Shown one piece after another: positions 32,200 through 41,500 of a DNA stretch of 64,000 nt. The notes beneath the pieces were generated by a model. That model ran no database searches, had not been told where the DNA came from, and saw only the letters and a list, made by a program, of their open reading frames with translations. The stretch is from positions 1 to 64,000 of the forward strand of contig WGMC01000026.1 in assembly GCA_016125265.1 (NCBI GenBank), given 5' to 3'. The DNA comes from Planctomycetaceae bacterium. Its GTDB lineage: Bacteria > Planctomycetota > UBA1135 > GCA-002686595. Numbering within the stretch: the stretch's first letter is position 1; the number at the start of each line of letters is the position of its first letter. A program made the translations under genes and the position numbers.

Positions 32200-33975
32200 A
32201 TGATCCAGACCCAGCCCCAAAGCGGCACCCAGTTCGACGTCGTCATCGCGGGAGGTGGTCTGGCGGGACTGTTGCTCGCGCGTCAGTTGCGCCGGGAAAG
32301 CCCCGAGCTATCGGTGGCGGTCGTCGAGAGCACGAGCCGGCCGTTGAGCGACGCGTGCCACAAGGTGGGCGAATCGAGTGTGGAGTTGGGCTCGCAGTAC
32401 CTCGAGCGCCTCGGTTTGGCCGACTACCTGCTCGAACACCAGATCGTGAAGTTCGGCCTGCGCTTTTTCCCCGGCGGCGGCCACCTGCCCATCGCGCGGC
32501 GCACGGAGATCGGGCCGGCCGCGGAACCCCTGGTGCGCTCCTACCAACTGGACCGGGGCCGCTTCGAAGGGGACCTGCGCGGTTTCATCGAAGAGGACGG
32601 CGCGGTGCTGATCGAGGGCACCCGCGTCGCCTCGGTGGACTTGGGGCGGGACGGCGCCCCCCACCGCATCCGCATCGAACGCGAAGGCCAGACCGGCGAG
32701 ATCTTCGGTCGGTGGATCGTCGACGCGACGGGCCGCCACGCGCTTCTGCGCAAGGAGATGAAACTGACCCGCGGCGCGCGCCACGCGGCAAGCGCCGGCT
32801 GGTTCCGGATCTCGGGGCGTTTCGACATCAATCGCCTCGTGCCCGCCTCGGAAGAGGCGTGGCACCGTCGGCCCAACGCGCACCTGCGCTGGCGCTCGAC
32901 GAACCACTTCATGGGCGAGGGGTACTGGGCCTGGGTGATTCCGCTGTCGTCGGGCAACACCAGCATCGGCCTCGTCATCCACAACGACGTGCACGACCAA
33001 AAGTGCATCATGCGCCACGACCGCATGATGGAGTTCCTGCGCAAGCACGAGCCCGTCCTCGCGGAACACCTGGAGGGCGAGGAGGTGCTCGATTTCCTCT
33101 GTTTGCGCGACTACTCGCACACGGTCGCGCGGGCTTGGTCCGAGGACCGCTGGGCGCTCGTCGGCGAGGCCGGTGCGTTCGTCGATCCGCTCTACAGCCC
33201 CGGCACGGACTTCATCTCGATGGCCAACGGCTTCACCGCCGAGATGATCCGCGCCGACCGCGCGGGCGAGGATCTGGCCGCGCGCGCCAACTTCCTCAAC
33301 ATCCAGTACCGCGGCCTCGTGTCGGGTGCCATCGATCTGTTCCGCCTGGCCGCGCCCGTCTACGGGCACCGCGGCGCCATGACGACCAAGGTCTACTGGG
33401 ACAACTTCTCCTACTGGTCCTACACCTGCCAGTTCGCGCAGCAGCGGCTCTACACCTTGCCGGTCGAGCAGTTCCTGCCGATGGGCAACATGGGGCGGCG
33501 CTTCCTGGAGCTCGGCAACCACATGCAGCGTGTGCTGCGCCGCTGGGCCGAGATGGCGCCCGACGAACAGGACGGCACGTTCCGCTCGGTGCCCACGTTC
33601 CCATCGGTGTTGATCGACGCGCACATCGCGGTGGCGGACAAGATGACGCCGGAGCAGACCCACAACTACATCGCGTGGCGGCTCGGGCAGGCCGAGGAGA
33701 TCGCCGGCGAGTTGATCCTGCGCATCACCCAAGAACTGGGACCCGAGCGCGCCGCCGAACTGCTCGAGGAAGTGCGTTTTGCGACCTGGGGCATCCCGAT
33801 CCGCGCGGAGCGTGTGGCGCTCGAGGAATTGCCCAGTTTGGAGCGCAGGAGGCGCCTGCCGGAGCTCGCCCGCGACGTGGAGCGCAGCCTCGGACCGGTG
33901 AAACGCCATCCCGAGGCCGCCAAGGTCCGCGAGCTGCTCGTGTCGCTCCTGCCCGCGCCCGCGCCTGCCCCTTGA
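32200..33975 (+). CDS. Flavin-dependent halogenase-like oxidoreductase
   Basis: 591 aa of the tryptophan-halogenase-type FAD family. The FAD motif IAGGGLAGLLLARQL is at 16-30. The region of the catalytic lysine reads CHKVGESSVE with Lys55. The halogenase signature WAWVIP is at 243-248 and FVDPLYSPG at 327-335. Longer than typical 500-540 aa halogenases by a helical C-terminal tail. Likely to halogenate the aryl head group of the cluster product, as proposed for bromo-aryl-polyenes (xanthomonadins); substrate and halide are inference. Overlaps the methyltransferase gene by TTGA. Confidence 0.8.
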   Translation: MIQTQPQSGTQFDVVIAGGGLAGLLLARQLRRESPELSVAVVESTSRPLSDACHKVGESSVELGSQYLERLGLADYLLEHQIVKFGLRFFPGGGHLPIARRTEIGPAAEPLVRSYQLDRGRFEGDLRGFIEEDGAVLIEGTRVASVDLGRDGAPHRIRIEREGQTGEIFGRWIVDATGRHALLRKEMKLTRGARHAASAGWFRISGRFDINRLVPASEEAWHRRPNAHLRWRSTNHFMGEGYWAWVIPLSSGNTSIGLVIHNDVHDQKCIMRHDRMMEFLRKHEPVLAEHLEGEEVLDFLCLRDYSHTVARAWSEDRWALVGEAGAFVDPLYSPGTDFISMANGFTAEMIRADRAGEDLAARANFLNIQYRGLVSGAIDLFRLAAPVYGHRGAMTTKVYWDNFSYWSYTCQFAQQRLYTLPVEQFLPMGNMGRRFLELGNHMQRVLRRWAEMAPDEQDGTFRSVPTFPSVLIDAHIAVADKMTPEQTHNYIAWRLGQAEEIAGELILRITQELGPERAAELLEEVRFATWGIPIRAERVALEELPSLERRRRLPELARDVERSLGPVKRHPEAAKVRELLVSLLPAPAPAP

Positions 33976-34982
33976 GCGCAAGCGAGGCGGGTGGCGCCCG
34001 CGGGATCGATCCGCTGATCGAGCTCCTGAGCGGCAAGGTGCGCGCGCAGGCCGTGTGCACGGCGGCGCGCATCGGATTGGTCGAAGCGCTCGTCGCGGGA
34101 CCGCGCAGTGCGGCCGAGTTGGCAGCGGAGTTGCAGCTCGACCCCGGCGCGCTCGACGGGCTTTTGCGGTTCCTGGTGGGCCTGCGACTTCTCGACGCGA
34201 CGAGTCCGGAACTCTACGCCTTGACGCCCCTCGGCCGACGACTGGGCCGCGACGAGCTGGGCCCCTTGGCGGCGTTCCTCGGAGCCCCGGACCAGTGGGA
34301 TCCCTGGTCGCGCCTCGCGGAGGGTCTGCAGGGCGGCGCTTCGCCGTTCGAGCGCACGTTCGGAGTCGATCTCTACACGTACTTGGCCGAGCACCCCGAG
34401 GCCGCAAAGCGCTACGACGCCGCCATCGACGTCTTCACACACAAGGAGGCCGAGGCGCTGAGTCGGGCCTACGACTTCGGCGGCGCCAAACGTGTGCTCG
34501 ACGTGGGCGGTGGGCGCGGGGCGTTGCTCGCCGCGCTGCTGGAACGTTGGCCGCACCTCGAGGGCATCCTCTTCGACTTGCCGCACGTGGTCGACGCCGC
34601 CCGGGGAGCGCTCGTGGACCGCTTCGGCTCACGGGTGCGCGCCGACGGCGGCAACTTCCGCGAGGCGCTGCCGACCGGGTGCGACCACGTACTCATCAAG
34701 TACGTGCTCCACAACTGGCCGGACGACACGTGCATCGCACTGCTGGAGCGCGCCCGCGCGGCCGTCGCGCCCGGCGGCCACGTCCTCGTCATCGAAGCGG
34801 TCGCCGCCCCCGACGGCCGCCTCGACACCGCCGCCCACCTCGACCTCGAGATGCGCGTCCTGACCGGCGGCCGCGAAAGGCGCAAACCCGAGCTGCGCCG
34901 CCTCTTCCAAGCCGCGGGCCTCTCCACCGTGCGGTTCGAACCGCTGACCGCGTCCGCCTGGCTCGCCGTCCTGCGCCCGTGA
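33972..34982 (+). CDS. SAM-dependent O-methyltransferase (O-MT family 2-like)
   Basis: 336 aa. An N-terminal dimerisation helix-turn-helix region (AAELAAELQLDPGALDGLLR) precedes the SAM domain: motif I VLDVGGGRGALLAAL near 175, FDLPHVVDAA near 197, and KYVLHNWPDD near 240 with the catalytic-type His. The start is TTG at 33972, supported by a TTGA overlap with the halogenase gene. It probably methylates a phenolic hydroxyl on the aryl head group. Plants and bacteria use the same family on aromatic hydroxyls. Confidence 0.85.
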   Translation: MSASEAGGARGIDPLIELLSGKVRAQAVCTAARIGLVEALVAGPRSAAELAAELQLDPGALDGLLRFLVGLRLLDATSPELYALTPLGRRLGRDELGPLAAFLGAPDQWDPWSRLAEGLQGGASPFERTFGVDLYTYLAEHPEAAKRYDAAIDVFTHKEAEALSRAYDFGGAKRVLDVGGGRGALLAALLERWPHLEGILFDLPHVVDAARGALVDRFGSRVRADGGNFREALPTGCDHVLIKYVLHNWPDDTCIALLERARAAVAPGGHVLVIEAVAAPDGRLDTAAHLDLEMRVLTGGRERRKPELRRLFQAAGLSTVRFEPLTASAWLAVLRP

Positions 34983-35154
34983 GCCCCCCCGCGCCCCGCA
35001 GGTGGGCGGTGCGGCCGTCCCCGGTGCACGAGGTCGACAAAAAGCGTCCCCGCCAGGGAGCGCCGCGCCTCGCCGAGGTACGCTCCCCGCCCCGCGTAGC
35101 GCCTCGGCACGACGTTTGCGTACCACCCCGCGCAGGCCCGAGCCTCGAACCAAC

Positions 35155-36186
35155 ATGAAACACATTCGAACCCCGCACCGGGCCGCGGCGCTCGGCATCT
35201 GCGCCCTCGCGGCGACCGTCCTCGCGTGCTCCACGAACCGCCAGCCGGTCGCCGACGTGGCTGCGACGGCGCCCGTCGCGGAGCCGATCGCCGTGGACGG
35301 GGCCGTTTACGACTTCGCGGCGACGGTGCCGTTGACCCCGTCCGAGCCCGAGGAGCACGGCAGCCTCCACAACGTGTTCCGCTTGAGCGAGAACATCGTG
35401 TCGGGGTCGGAACCCCACGACGCGGACGCGCTGCGCCAACTGAAGGAGTGGGGCATCCGCACGATCATTTCGGTCGACGGCAGCGAACCCATGGCCGAGG
35501 AAGCGGCCGCCCTGGGCATGCGCTACGTACACGTGCCGATCCAGTACAAGGGCATCACGTCCGACGAAAAGATGCGCATCGCCAAGACCTTCCGCGAACT
35601 GGAGGGCCCGTTCTACGTGCACTGTTTCCACGGCAAGCACCGCGGCCCCGCGGCCGCGGCGGTCGGTCGTGTCGTGCTCGACGGCATCGGACGGGACCGC
35701 GCCGTCGCCGAGATGCGCCAGTACTGCGGCACCGCCAAGAGCTACGAAGGCCTGTACCAGGCGATCGCCCTGCAGGACCTGCCGGACAGCGCGGCGTCCG
35801 CCGCCTACGAGTTCGGCTTCGACCCGGTCAGCCGCCCGAAGGGCATCGTGGGCACGATGGTGCACATCAGCCGCGCCCACGACCACCTCGTCGACCTCGC
35901 CGCGCGCGATTTCGCCGCGGACCCCCTCCACCCGGACGTCGACGCCCTGAACGAAGCCAAGAAGCTGCTGACGAACTTCCGCAGCTCCATGATGTTGGAA
36001 GACATCAAGACCGGGCCCTCGGACCAGGTGGAGTGGTTCCACTCGTCGATCTCCGACAGCGAACGGCTGGTCGCCGCCCTCGAGAAGTTCCGCGCGGGGA
36101 ACCAGGCCGCGAAGGACGAAGCCAAGGCGGCCTTCGCGTCGGTGAAGAAGACCTGCGCCACCTGCCACGACTCGTACCGCAACTGA
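35155..36186 (+). CDS. Lipoprotein: tyrosine-phosphatase-like domain fused to cytochrome c'
   Basis: 343 aa with two enzymatic modules. A lipobox ending VLAC (Cys25) predicts membrane attachment outside the cytoplasm. Residues 70-215 form a dual-specificity-phosphatase-like domain: SGSEPHDADALRQLKEWGIR, then the CX5R loop HCFHGKHRG with Cys157 and Arg163. Residues 235-343 look like cytochrome c': four helices and the C-terminal heme site CATCHDSYR (Cys334, Cys337, His338). Not obviously part of the pigment operon: 172 nt after the methyltransferase stop. Fusion of the two is unusual; see findings. Confidence 0.8.
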   Translation: MKHIRTPHRAAALGICALAATVLACSTNRQPVADVAATAPVAEPIAVDGAVYDFAATVPLTPSEPEEHGSLHNVFRLSENIVSGSEPHDADALRQLKEWGIRTIISVDGSEPMAEEAAALGMRYVHVPIQYKGITSDEKMRIAKTFRELEGPFYVHCFHGKHRGPAAAAVGRVVLDGIGRDRAVAEMRQYCGTAKSYEGLYQAIALQDLPDSAASAAYEFGFDPVSRPKGIVGTMVHISRAHDHLVDLAARDFAADPLHPDVDALNEAKKLLTNFRSSMMLEDIKTGPSDQVEWFHSSISDSERLVAALEKFRAGNQAAKDEAKAAFASVKKTCATCHDSYRN

Positions 36187-36198
36187 CTCCGTTGCGGC

Positions 36199-36224
36199 GG
36201 CGCGGGCTCCACCGAGCCCGCGCC
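36199..36224. terminator. Bidirectional terminator hairpin
   Basis: Perfect 11-bp stem ggcgcgggctc / gagcccgcgcc with a cacc loop, placed in the 40-nt gap between two convergent genes (stops at 36186 and 36227). There is no T-run, which is common in GC-rich genomes. Confidence 0.7.
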
Positions 36225-36226
36225 TC

Positions 36227-38443
36227 TCAGAAATCGAACTGGATGCGCGAGCGGCTGGAGAAGGCCCAGTCCGCGATCGCGGAACACGCCCCGGGGCCCG
36301 GTGTGTACGTGGCCCACTGGGCGTCGATCGCGGTGCCATCGAGGCCCGGCATGCACGGCACGGTGAGCGACAGATTGGCGCGTCCCAGCACGACCGGCTT
36401 GGCGAAGTAGATCTCGAGGGGTTGGATCACACACGGCCCGCAGGTGATCGGCAGACTCGTCGGTTGCGACAGGTTCAAGAGCGCCACGGTTTGGTTGCCG
36501 GGCGAGCCGTTGAGCAGGATGCGCAGCGTGGTGGAGCCGATGGCGGTCGAGCCCTGCACGTCGGTGGAACCTCCGCCGCATCCGCCACCCAGGGGCGTCA
36601 CGTTGGAGCCGGTGCCGAAGGAAACCGACTGCCCCCAGATCTCGCCGTCCCCACCGTCGATGCGGGACATCACCACCAGCCCCATCTCGTTGTCCACGCC
36701 GGTAGCCGTGGAAGTCGACGCCACTTGGATGCGCGAATCCGCCGAGGTGTCCCCCGACGCGATCGTGCCCAGGTTCTGGCAAGGGGCGCAGTTCGCCGAG
36801 TTGAGCGAGCGCAGGGCGAAGGAGTTCGTCCCCGGGACGAACAGGTTCGTCTGCACCCAGCCGACGAAGCTCTTGCCCGGCCGGTATGCGACGGCGGGCA
36901 GGCGGCCGTCGGAGATCGAAAAGTCGGTTAAGAACTGCTCCGCGCCAAACGCGAACGTCTGGTTCGCGGGCTGGAAGCGCATCGTGCGTGCGGCGATGTT
37001 CGTGCGCCCGCCCGACAACTGGTGCTCGTAGCTCAGCACGAAATCGAGCCCGTTGCCATCCAGCGCGGGGAACCGGCGGTCGGCCGTCGAACTGGGCAAG
37101 GACGTGAAGGCGGACGCGGGTCCCGAACCCAGCGAGACCGCGGCTACCTGAATCGAAGCCGTGGAACCCACCAGAAGCGTGCGTCGCACGACCACGGGCA
37201 CATGACCGCTCGACGTCGAACGGCGCGGTACCGCGAACTGCCCATAGGTGCCGCTGAGGGCGCCGCTGGTCGCGAGCACCGCCGGTGCACCGACGAGCGA
37301 CAGGGTGCCGGTCGGACCGCTCTGTACACGGGCGTAGCGGATGCCCGGTAGACCTCCGTCACGCCACACCACGAGGAAACGGAACAGCGGGTTCTCCGAC
37401 CACTCGCCGGCCACCGCCGGGTCGTCGAGCACGTCGTCCGTCGCGGACGCCACGGTGAGCACGTTTCCGAGGGCCCCGGAGTCCACGTTCACGCTCTGCA
37501 TGCGGATGCGGTAGCTCGTCCCGAACGCGCCCGGCACTCGCTCCTGCCACACGACGCCGTAGTGGCCGCCACCGAGGGACGCCACCCGCGGATTCTCCGC
37601 GGCCCCCGCGGACCCGAGCGCCAACACCGGACTGCTCAGGGAGGGCACTCCGTCCAAACCCAACCGGCGCGCGCGGATTCCGATGCTGTCGGCCGAGAAC
37701 ACTCGCTGCCAAACGGCGAGGAATCCGGTGAACTGGAAACCCGCCACGTCGGCCCGCACTTCGTCGAAGCTCCCCGTCGACGGGGTGAGGATGGGCCCCA
37801 CCAGCGGGTCCACGAGCAACGGGTAACTCGCGGTGTCCACGAAGTCGGCCGCGAGCCGCAGCTCGAGCTCACCCTCCGTCCATCGCAGTTCGCCCAGTTG
37901 GGTGCGGCCCAGGGAATCGATGCCCGTGACGGCGCCGACCGAGACGCCGCCAAAATCCGGCGAGACGAACCGCAGCCCGCCGGCGCCGTCGGGCACCGGG
38001 TCGGGCAGGGACGTGGCGAGCGGCAGGCGCACGACCAGGTCGCCGCTCCCGGCGGGACGCTCGGGGACGAGGTAGGAGAACGCCACACCCCGCTCCTCCA
38101 ACTGCCAGCGCTCGATCCGGCCGCCGCCCAGGTCGTACTCGACACGCTCCCCCGACGCCGCCCGCAGCGACCGCGATCCCCCGAGTGCGCCCTGCCCGTC
38201 ACGCCCCACACGCGGCTCGCCGAACCGCACGAACTGAAGCGTGGGAGCCCCACGCCCGAGGGCCGGTTCGAAGCGCACCCCCGCGGCGTCGAAGTGCACC
38301 TGGTAGTGCGGCCCGATCCCGAGCTGACCGCCGCTGCCTGGCGCGAGCCCGACGCCCTCGTACCTCGCGTCCTCGCCCCCCGCGGCGCCCATGGGAACCA
38401 GACCAGCCAGTAGGAACAAAAACGCGAGGGAAGGGGTGCGCAT
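36227..38443 (-). CDS. Large secreted protein of unknown function with C-terminal module
   Basis: 738 aa. Signal peptide (SLAFLFLLAGLVPMGAAGG). The middle (about 220-600) repeats beta-propeller-like stretches with VVWQERV, FLVVWRDGG and FVLSYEHQL, typical of FG-GAP/BNR-like blades. The C-terminal 120 residues (from about 618) carry two close Cys-x-x-Cys groups (CGPC and NCAPC upstream) and end DAQWATYTPGPGAC...SRIQFDF, resembling the ends of two other secreted proteins here. No catalytic motif. Not recognised as a named family. Confidence 0.7.
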   Translation of the reverse strand: MRTPSLAFLFLLAGLVPMGAAGGEDARYEGVGLAPGSGGQLGIGPHYQVHFDAAGVRFEPALGRGAPTLQFVRFGEPRVGRDGQGALGGSRSLRAASGERVEYDLGGGRIERWQLEERGVAFSYLVPERPAGSGDLVVRLPLATSLPDPVPDGAGGLRFVSPDFGGVSVGAVTGIDSLGRTQLGELRWTEGELELRLAADFVDTASYPLLVDPLVGPILTPSTGSFDEVRADVAGFQFTGFLAVWQRVFSADSIGIRARRLGLDGVPSLSSPVLALGSAGAAENPRVASLGGGHYGVVWQERVPGAFGTSYRIRMQSVNVDSGALGNVLTVASATDDVLDDPAVAGEWSENPLFRFLVVWRDGGLPGIRYARVQSGPTGTLSLVGAPAVLATSGALSGTYGQFAVPRRSTSSGHVPVVVRRTLLVGSTASIQVAAVSLGSGPASAFTSLPSSTADRRFPALDGNGLDFVLSYEHQLSGGRTNIAARTMRFQPANQTFAFGAEQFLTDFSISDGRLPAVAYRPGKSFVGWVQTNLFVPGTNSFALRSLNSANCAPCQNLGTIASGDTSADSRIQVASTSTATGVDNEMGLVVMSRIDGGDGEIWGQSVSFGTGSNVTPLGGGCGGGSTDVQGSTAIGSTTLRILLNGSPGNQTVALLNLSQPTSLPITCGPCVIQPLEIYFAKPVVLGRANLSLTVPCMPGLDGTAIDAQWATYTPGPGACSAIADWAFSSRSRIQFDF

Positions 38444-38580
38444 GTGGATGTGGGGACACTGGAGGGTCTCCCCGATCCATGGGCCTCCGTCCTCCGCCGT
38501 TACCCGCCGTCCCGAAGATCACGACCTCCAGGTGCGCGAGCCGGGCGCGCACCCAGCGTCCCTGCCGATTGGCCGTGCGG

Positions 38581-41500
38581 ATGGGGCCGTTTCGCGAAAA
38601 CTTTGAGGTGTCCGTCGAGCCGGCGGACACCCTGCTTGCAACCATGGCAGGCGAGATGGGATCCGTCGGAGGGGGTGAGCTCACAGCCGAATTGCTGGCG
38701 GCCAGCGCGGACCTGGAGCGGCTCGCTCGGCGGCTCGCGCGCGACGAGGCCGGCGCGAAGGATCTGTTGCAGGAGGCCTGGCTGGCCGCAACTCGGATGC
38801 CCGCGCCGCCCCGTTCCGGTTGGCGCGCTTGGATGGCCGGCACGTTGCGCCAGATCGCGAGCACGGACCGCCGCGGCGAAGGGCGGCGACGGGACCGCGA
38901 ACGGGTCGCCGCGCGGGAAGAAGCCGTCGCCGACCCGACCGTCCGCATCGAACGGCTCGAACTGCACACGTTGTTGCTCGCCGAGTTGCGCAGCCTCCCG
39001 GAACCCTACCGCTCGGCGCTCGTGGAGCGCTGGCTCGAGAACCACACCCCTTCCGCCATCGCGGAGCGCATCGGCGTACCCGTGCGGACCGTGGAGACAC
39101 GGCTCGCCCGCGGTCTCGTGTTGCTGCGTGCGCGGCTCGAGCGCCGTGCACGGGGCGGACGCGGCCTCTGGCTCTCCGGCCTAGTGGCCCTCTTGGTTCC
39201 TCCCCGCAACGCCCTTGCCCTGACCATGCTCACCCAACGCCGCGCGCTCGTCGTGCTCCTTCTGGTCGGATGTTTCGCGGGCACGTGGTTCGCGCTGCGC
39301 GGTCCGCTCGCACCGCATGCGCCGTTGCCGGGCGACGCTGCGCCTATCGTCGGACTTTCGGGCGACACCGCGGGCGGCGCGTTGCTCCCCCTGTCGGACT
39401 CCGACGAGTTGCCGTCCCGACGCGCGGCGGACGACGCGACGCTGGCGGATGCAGAGGTGTCCACTCCGGCGTTGCGCGGCCGCATCGTACGGACGGATGG
39501 CGCTCCGATCGGCGGAGCGGACGTGCACGTGCGGCGCGTCGAAGCCAGCGCCGGGGTCGATGCCACCCTCGCTCCGCTCGCGGGCCAGACCGCGCGCGGG
39601 TCCTGGGCCAGCGGCACGCGCACGCGGACCGGCCACGACGGTCGTTTCCGACTCGCGGGACTCGAATCCGGATTTGTGGAGCTGGCGGTGCGCGCGCCTG
39701 GCGCGGTGCCCATCGAACGGGCGCTGATCGGAGTGGGCGAACAGGAAGTCGACTTGGGCGACCTGATGATGTTCGCTGGTGTGGAGCTCATCGGAAAGGT
39801 GGTCGACGACAGCGGTCGCGCATTGGCGGGGGTGCCCATCGCCGTGCGCGCGCCCCACGCGTCGCGCATGAACCACAGAGAGTTTGCACCGTGGTTGCCA
39901 GCCGGGGAAAGCGGCCCCGACGGCTTGTTCCACCTCCGAGGCGTGGCGCCCGGGCCCTTCGAGATCGCGACGCATTCGAACACACACCCGTTTGCCTCCG
40001 TGCAGGGCGATTGCGCGGGCGCGGTCTGCGGGGACATATTGCTGCGTGTGGGGCCGTCGCTCAGCATCGCCGGGCGAGTGGTGGGACTCGAGCCCGAGCG
40101 CGAGGTACCGCTGTTCCTGCTCGCCGAGGCGTTCCCCGAGGGCCAGGGAATGGGCGGGGTGCGCAGCCTTGAAGTGGAGCGCAAACGGGTGCCGATAGGG
40201 CCCGATGGGCGTTTTGAACTCCGCGGCCTCCTGCACGACGGTCTGTGGGAGCTGGTGCTCGAAGAGGATCGACCGAAAGTCGAAAACGAATGGTCCATCC
40301 CCAGCTCCGCGGCAGTGCGTGTATCCGCGGGCGATCTCGACGTGAAGCTGGAAGCGCCTCGCGCCACGCTGTTCTCCGCACGTCTGACCGCAGCGGGCAA
40401 CGAGGTTCCACGCGATGCAACCGTGCAGGTGCACGGGAACCAAGGCGTGTCGGCCTCGGTGGACCTTGTGCCGGACGAAAACGGCATCGCGCGCGCGGAA
40501 CTGTTCTTGCCCGACGACCTGGGCTCCGCTCTTGCGAGCATCCAGTTGGCCGGACACACGCCAATCGACGTGCCGTTCCGCTTGGACCCAGAGTCGCGCC
40601 ACGTCGACCTGGGCACGCACACACTGCACCCACTCCCGACAGTCGAGGTCGAGGTGCGCAGCAGCGCGGGGCAGCCCCAACCCGGAGTGTTGGTCCGTGC
40701 GGCCCACGGCACGCTGCGGCAGCCGGATCCCAACCTCGGCGCCATCGTAGGTCGATTGCCGCCGGCCATGTCCGATCCCGCTGCCACCGACGGTTCCGGC
40801 CGCGCGCGCGTGACTCGGCTCGGAGGGCAATCGACCACGGTATGGGTCGAGGACTCGAGCCACGGTTCCGCGTGGGCAACCCTGGCAGCACCGACCGATG
40901 CCCCGGAACCCCTGCTGGAACTGCGCCTTGCCGCCCCGCCGATGTCCGTGCTCGTGCGCGAGGCCGGGCAGCCGCTCGCAGGCGCTGTCGTCAGCGTGGA
41001 GCGCCGCACGGCACCGGCGGGCGCGGTGCTGCCCTATGTCACACGACCGGTCTCGGCGGTCACGGATGCAGGCGGCCGCGCGACGTTTGCGGCCCTCGTC
41101 GGCGCAACCTACTACGTCACGCTCCGGCCCGCGGCCGCGCGTCACGGCATCCGCTTCGAGCGGCGCATCCGGTTCGCCGGCGACGGAGAGGACGTGGTGC
41201 TGGAGCTGCCGCCGTCCACGTGGCTCGAAGGACGCATCGCGTTTGGCGGCGTTCCACTGGCGGGCGCGGCCGTGTTTCCAAAGGGCGAGCCCATCGAAGG
41301 CGCGTTGGTCGGCGCGACGGCGCCTACCAGCGCGACCACGGTGGATCGCCACGGTCGGTTTCGGTTGGACGAGCTTGCGCCCGGTCCAGTGGAACTGCGC
41401 GTGGAGCATCCCACCCTCGGTTTGGCACTGCCGTGGTCGGTGGTACTGGCGACGGGCGCCAACCGCCTCGACCTCGAAGTGCTCCCCGCGTCGCTCGAAG

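Noticed and set aside
32308..34407. A 699-residue open frame on the minus strand, opposite the halogenase and methyltransferase genes
   Set aside because: It is a GC-rich antisense shadow: the plus-strand frames carry full family motifs, while this one has His/Gln/Arg-rich composition without any domain pattern.
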